From Hymenobacter ginkgonis (GTDB lineage Bacteria; Bacteroidota; Bacteroidia; Cytophagales; Hymenobacteraceae): 64,000 bases of DNA. Positions 60,904 to 64,000 of this stretch are shown here, piece after piece; the stretch's first letter is position 1, and every line of letters begins with the position of its first letter. The notes beneath the pieces were generated by a model. The model worked only from the letters and a program-made list of their open reading frames with translations. It was not told where the DNA came from and did not search any database. The position numbers and the translations under genes were made by a program. The stretch lies in the NCBI RefSeq assembly GCF_009755225.1, contig NZ_WQKZ01000003.1, positions 310,001-374,000 of the forward strand, given 5' to 3'.

Positions 60904-62133
60904 ATGAAATTACTAGTTAGCAGTATGACCTTCGCACCTGACCACAGTGGTATAGCACTTTATGCTACCGATTTTGCTGCTTATGCAGCAGAACAGGGGC
61001 ATGAAGTTACCGTGGTTACAGGTTTCTCTTGGTATCCAAAATGGGCTAAACGGCCAGAGGACAAACGTAAGCTATTCAGGACTGATGCTTACAAAGGAAT
61101 AAAAGTATTGCGAGGTTATCTCTACGTTCCCAAAAACGTTACGACAGTAACACGGATGATACAGGAGATATCGTTCATTTTATTTGCTTCTATCAACTTC
61201 CTGCGTGCTGGTAAGCAAGACGCTATTGTAGTATTTACTACCCCTATTAATCTAGGGGTGATTGGAGTACTGTTTAAGAAGCTTTGGAATTCCAAGCTTA
61301 TAATTAATGTGCAAGATTTGCAACTTGACGCGGCCAAGTCGCTAGGGATGCTAGGCAAATTGCCCATCATTGATGTAATGAATGGGGTAGAGAAGTATAG
61401 TTACAAAAAGTCGAGCTTAGTTACCTCAATTTCAACCGCTATGGTTGAATTAATTCACAGAAAAGATATTGACAGTACTTCTACTTATTTGTGGCCTAAT
61501 TGGATAAACGTTGCTGAAGCGAATTCTCAAGGCACAAAGGGAAAATTCAGAGCACAATTTCCCAAGTATGCTGATAAGATTATTATCGGTTATGCTGGTA
61601 ACATTGGCATTAAACAAGGGTTATCAGTACTGGTAGACTTGTCAGAAAAATTTAAACAACGAGATGACATCGTTTTCTTAATAATAGGTCAAGGTGGTGA
61701 TGTGGAGAACCTGAAGAAATACGCTCAGCTTAAGCAAACCACTAACCTCGATTTTATTGATTTTTTATCGCAAGAAGACTATTTCAACTTCCTTTCTGAT
61801 GTTGATATTGTCTTTATATCTCAGAAAAAAGATTCGGGCGATGTTTATTTCCCATCGAAGCTTCTAGGTATTATGGCAAAGGAAAAATTGATTTTTGTTT
61901 CTGCCGATGTTGATTCTGAAATTTACAAAGTGATTACGCACAATAAATTGGGTGTATCATCTGATTTCGGTGACATTAATCGCATGGAGCAGCAGCTAAC
62001 AGATTATTTGCAGCATCCGTCAAACTTTGAGCTGTACAAAACCAATGCTTATAATTATGTGCAACAATTCGATAGAGAATATGTGCTGCACAACGTGCTC
62101 AAACAAATGGAGCAATTGGCTTTAACTTCCTAG
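60904..62133 (+). CDS. WcaI-type glycosyltransferase (GT4)
   Basis: 409 aa. N-terminus MKLLVSSMTFAPDHSGIALYATDFAAYAAEQGHEVTVVTGFSWYPKW is characteristic of the WcaI/WbuB group, as is NVQDLQLDAAKSLGMLG. The donor domain has IGYAGNIGIKQGLSVLVDL and a final YFPSKLLGIMAKEKLIFVSAD. It probably transfers a hexose or N-acetyl-fucosamine-type residue in the repeat unit. AT-rich like the genes before it. Confidence 0.88.
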   Translation: MKLLVSSMTFAPDHSGIALYATDFAAYAAEQGHEVTVVTGFSWYPKWAKRPEDKRKLFRTDAYKGIKVLRGYLYVPKNVTTVTRMIQEISFILFASINFLRAGKQDAIVVFTTPINLGVIGVLFKKLWNSKLIINVQDLQLDAAKSLGMLGKLPIIDVMNGVEKYSYKKSSLVTSISTAMVELIHRKDIDSTSTYLWPNWINVAEANSQGTKGKFRAQFPKYADKIIIGYAGNIGIKQGLSVLVDLSEKFKQRDDIVFLIIGQGGDVENLKKYAQLKQTTNLDFIDFLSQEDYFNFLSDVDIVFISQKKDSGDVYFPSKLLGIMAKEKLIFVSADVDSEIYKVITHNKLGVSSDFGDINRMEQQLTDYLQHPSNFELYKTNAYNYVQQFDREYVLHNVLKQMEQLALTS

Positions 62134-62221
62134 AGGTGGCCTAGTGCTCAGCGAGCCCTATTGATTTTGATTACGTCTTTTTCTTCCCCTAAACCTCATC
62201 GCACTTTAAAACTTTCTTGTC

Positions 62222-63274
62222 ATGAAGAAAATTCTGGTTACTGGCTCTAGCGGTCTTATTGGTAGTGAAGTAGTAAAAAAGTACGGCCAGAATGGCTGGA
62301 AAGTGTACGGCGTTGACAATAACATGCGCGCTGATTTCTTCGGTCCTAACGGGGATACTCGCTGGAACCAGAAGCGTTTGTTGTCTGAATACGAAAATTT
62401 CGAGCATATTGAACTGGATATTCGCAATCGCCAAGGTGTAAATGACATGCTGGCGTCTATCCGCCCGGATGCTATCGTACACACGGCAGCTCAGCCCAGC
62501 CACGACTTAGCAGCAAGTCGCCCGTTTGATGACTTTGATGTGAATGCAGGCGGTACCCTCAACTTGCTGGAGGCTACCCGTAAGCACTGCCCAGAGTCGA
62601 CGTTTGTGCACATGTCTACCAACAAAGTATATGGCGATGCGCCCAACCGGCTCAACTTGGTAGAAAAGGATACGCGCTGGGACTTTGGCGATGCTGCTTA
62701 CCACGATGGCATTAAGGAGTCGTTCAGCATTGACCAGTCCAAGCACTCGCTGTTTGGGGCTTCCAAAGTGTCGGCCGACGTGATGGTGCAGGAGTATGGC
62801 CGCTACTTCAACATCCCAACCTGCTGCTTGCGGGGTGGCTGCCTTACCGGGCCAAACCATTCGGGCGTTGAACTACACGGCTTCCTGAGCTACCTCATTA
62901 AGTGCAACTTAGAGGGTAAGAAGTACACCGTCTTTGGTTATAAAGGCAAGCAGGTGCGCGATAATATTCACTCGCATGACGTAGTACGCTTCATGGAGGA
63001 ATTTATTGAAGCGCCGCGCGTGGGCGAAGTTTACAACATTGGTGGCGGCCGCGATAACTCTATCTCTATCTTGGAGGCTTTCAAGTTGATAGAAGACATT
63101 TCGGGCAAGAAAATGCTTTACGATTATGTGGACCAAAACCGCGCGGGCGACCATATCTGCTACATTTCTGACCTGAGCAAAATGAAGGCTGATTATCCGA
63201 ACTGGGATATCACCAAAAACCTGCGTACCACCTTTGAAGAAATTCACCAGTCGTGGCTCGACCGCAGTGAATAA
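62222..63274 (+). CDS. NAD-dependent epimerase, CDP-paratose 2-epimerase-like
   Basis: 350 aa extended SDR. NAD-binding GSSGLIG after the first strand, then [35 protein letters not shown] and [12 protein letters not shown]. The usual Y-x3-K reads LFGASK, with Phe in place of Tyr; my recollection is that this is general in this epimerase group. [25 protein letters not shown] and [13 protein letters not shown] match the CDP-paratose/CDP-tyvelose epimerase family. GC content returns toward that of the housekeeping genes. The substrate may be another nucleotide sugar, since no CDP-sugar synthesis genes are in the window. Confidence 0.85.
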   Translation: MKKILVTGSSGLIGSEVVKKYGQNGWKVYGVDNNMRADFFGPNGDTRWNQKRLLSEYENFEHIELDIRNRQGVNDMLASIRPDAIVHTAAQPSHDLAASRPFDDFDVNAGGTLNLLEATRKHCPESTFVHMSTNKVYGDAPNRLNLVEKDTRWDFGDAAYHDGIKESFSIDQSKHSLFGASKVSADVMVQEYGRYFNIPTCCLRGGCLTGPNHSGVELHGFLSYLIKCNLEGKKYTVFGYKGKQVRDNIHSHDVVRFMEEFIEAPRVGEVYNIGGGRDNSISILEAFKLIEDISGKKMLYDYVDQNRAGDHICYISDLSKMKADYPNWDITKNLRTTFEEIHQSWLDRSE

Positions 63275-63301
63275 GTAAGGGGCTGCTAGCAGCCCAGCAA
63301 G

Positions 63302-63348
63302 GCGCCAAAGTGCTTAGTTACCTAAAATGGGGCTAGGGGCTTTGGCGC
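63302..63348 (+). terminator. Probable terminator of the polysaccharide locus
   Basis: Arms GCGCCAAAG (63302-63310) and CTTTGGCGC (63340-63348) followed by TTTTT; the loop is long (29 nt). Confidence 0.55.
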
Positions 63349-63514
63349 TTTTTGGTGCGCGAGGGGGTAGGGCTATCGGCATACTACTACCTTATAGTAG
63401 TACCCAAATAGTAGGAGGTGGGGTGGCTTGGGAGGCAACAGGGGGGTAGGGAGGGGGTAAGCCGGGTGGTGCGTGAACCTTGCCGCGGGCATACGCCTTG
63501 CTATAAAATGGCCG

Positions 63515-63522
63515 TATCTTCG
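63515..63522 (+). promoter_or_regulatory. Candidate -7 box (TATCTTCG) of lepA
   Basis: One mismatch to TAnnTTTG, 23 nt before the TTG start of lepA. Confidence 0.35.
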
Positions 63523-63545
63523 TGCTGCCAAAAAATTGCCCTCCG

Positions 63546-64000
63546 TTGAAGAATATCCGAAATTTCTGCATTATTGCTCACATCGACCACGGTAAGAGCA
63601 CCCTGGCTGACCGCCTGCTCGAGTTTACGAGTACGGTAGCCAAGCGCGACATGCAGGCCCAATTGCTCGACAATATGGACCTGGAGCGCGAGCGTGGTAT
63701 TACTATCAAGAGCCACGCTATCCAGATGCAGTTTCCCTACAAAGGGGAGGTGTATACTCTGAACCTGATTGATACCCCTGGCCACGTTGACTTTAGCTAC
63801 GAGGTAAGCCGCAGCATTGCGGCCTGCGAAGGCGCACTGTTGATTGTGGATGCTTCGCAGGGTATTGAGGCGCAGACTATTTCGAACTTGTACCTGGCAA
63901 TTGGAGCCGACCTGGAAATTATTCCGGTGCTCAATAAAATTGACTTGCCCCACGCGATGCCGGAGGAGGTAACCGACGAAATAGTGGACCTCATCGGCTG
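63546..64000 (+). CDS. lepA: Elongation factor 4 (LepA), N-terminal part
   Basis: About 151 codons are visible; the gene runs off the right edge. This GTPase back-translocates or remodels stalled ribosomes. G1 [11 protein letters not shown]3 DTPGHVDF and G4 NKID are intact, and [14 protein letters not shown] is the LepA-type switch I. The start is the TTG at 63546 ([17 protein letters not shown]), the conserved N-terminus; a GTG at 63522 in the same frame would add eight residues. Confidence 0.93.
   Translation, partial: MKNIRNFCIIAHIDHGKSTLADRLLEFTSTVAKRDMQAQLLDNMDLERERGITIKSHAIQMQFPYKGEVYTLNLIDTPGHVDFSYEVSRSIAACEGALLIVDASQGIEAQTISNLYLAIGADLEIIPVLNKIDLPHAMPEEVTDEIVDLIG

Overview
The window looks like a chromosomal segment of a Bacteroidota bacterium of the Cytophagales, most likely Hymenobacter or a close relative. 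This is inferred from several things. Two secreted proteins carry type IX secretion (T9SS) C-terminal sorting modules. Many starts are preceded by the Bacteroidota -7 box TAnnTTTG and few by a Shine-Dalgarno sequence. The housekeeping half is GC-rich. Single-chain RibBA and IcmF are present. No rRNA, tRNA, CRISPR array or intact transposon was seen.

Left part (1-20,000): mostly housekeeping and cell-envelope genes. They are a truncated M14 peptidase, rlmF, a discoidin-type T9SS cargo, leuS divergent from dnaG, a K+ channel, two glycosyltransferases, ribBA, a BLUF photoreceptor, a second M14 peptidase divergent from surE, and corA. leuS carries an internal low-GC segment just before its KMSKS motif.

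Middle part (20,000-43,000): a small surface-glycan group (GNAT/FemAB-like protein, MOP flippase, GT2, FdtA-like cupin), an OmpA-like protein and a NodB deacetylase. Next come two paralogous aldo/keto reductases (one next to an AraC regulator), a DUF6807 (PmoA) protein with a cupin, an exported methyltransferase, an M20 peptidase, a zinc-ribbon protein and a DUF2306 membrane protein. A 5'-truncated REP-associated tyrosine transposase (RAYT) remnant, an NTF2-like secreted protein and a histidine phosphatase follow. Last are an AT-rich orphan gene with a Cys/His cluster, and icmF.

Right part (43,273-63,274): a Wzx/Wzy-type exopolysaccharide locus, all on the + strand. It holds a priming sugar-phosphate transferase, a large T9SS beta-helix protein, a Wza-like export lipoprotein, a Wzc-like tyrosine kinase, a flippase, a Wzy candidate, five glycosyltransferases, a VanZ-like protein, a WcaF-type acetyltransferase and a CDP-paratose-2-epimerase-like enzyme. 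Base composition drops sharply inside this locus (about 56,300-62,100). lepA begins at 63,546 and runs off the right edge.

Sequence-level patterns cut across the genes. There is a family of long, nearly perfect palindromes at gene ends, some sharing a REP-like core. The octamer GGGGTAGG/CCTACCCC is strikingly frequent and often extended into C tracts. At least seven genes have a -7 box only 4-6 nt before the start codon, which suggests leaderless mRNAs.
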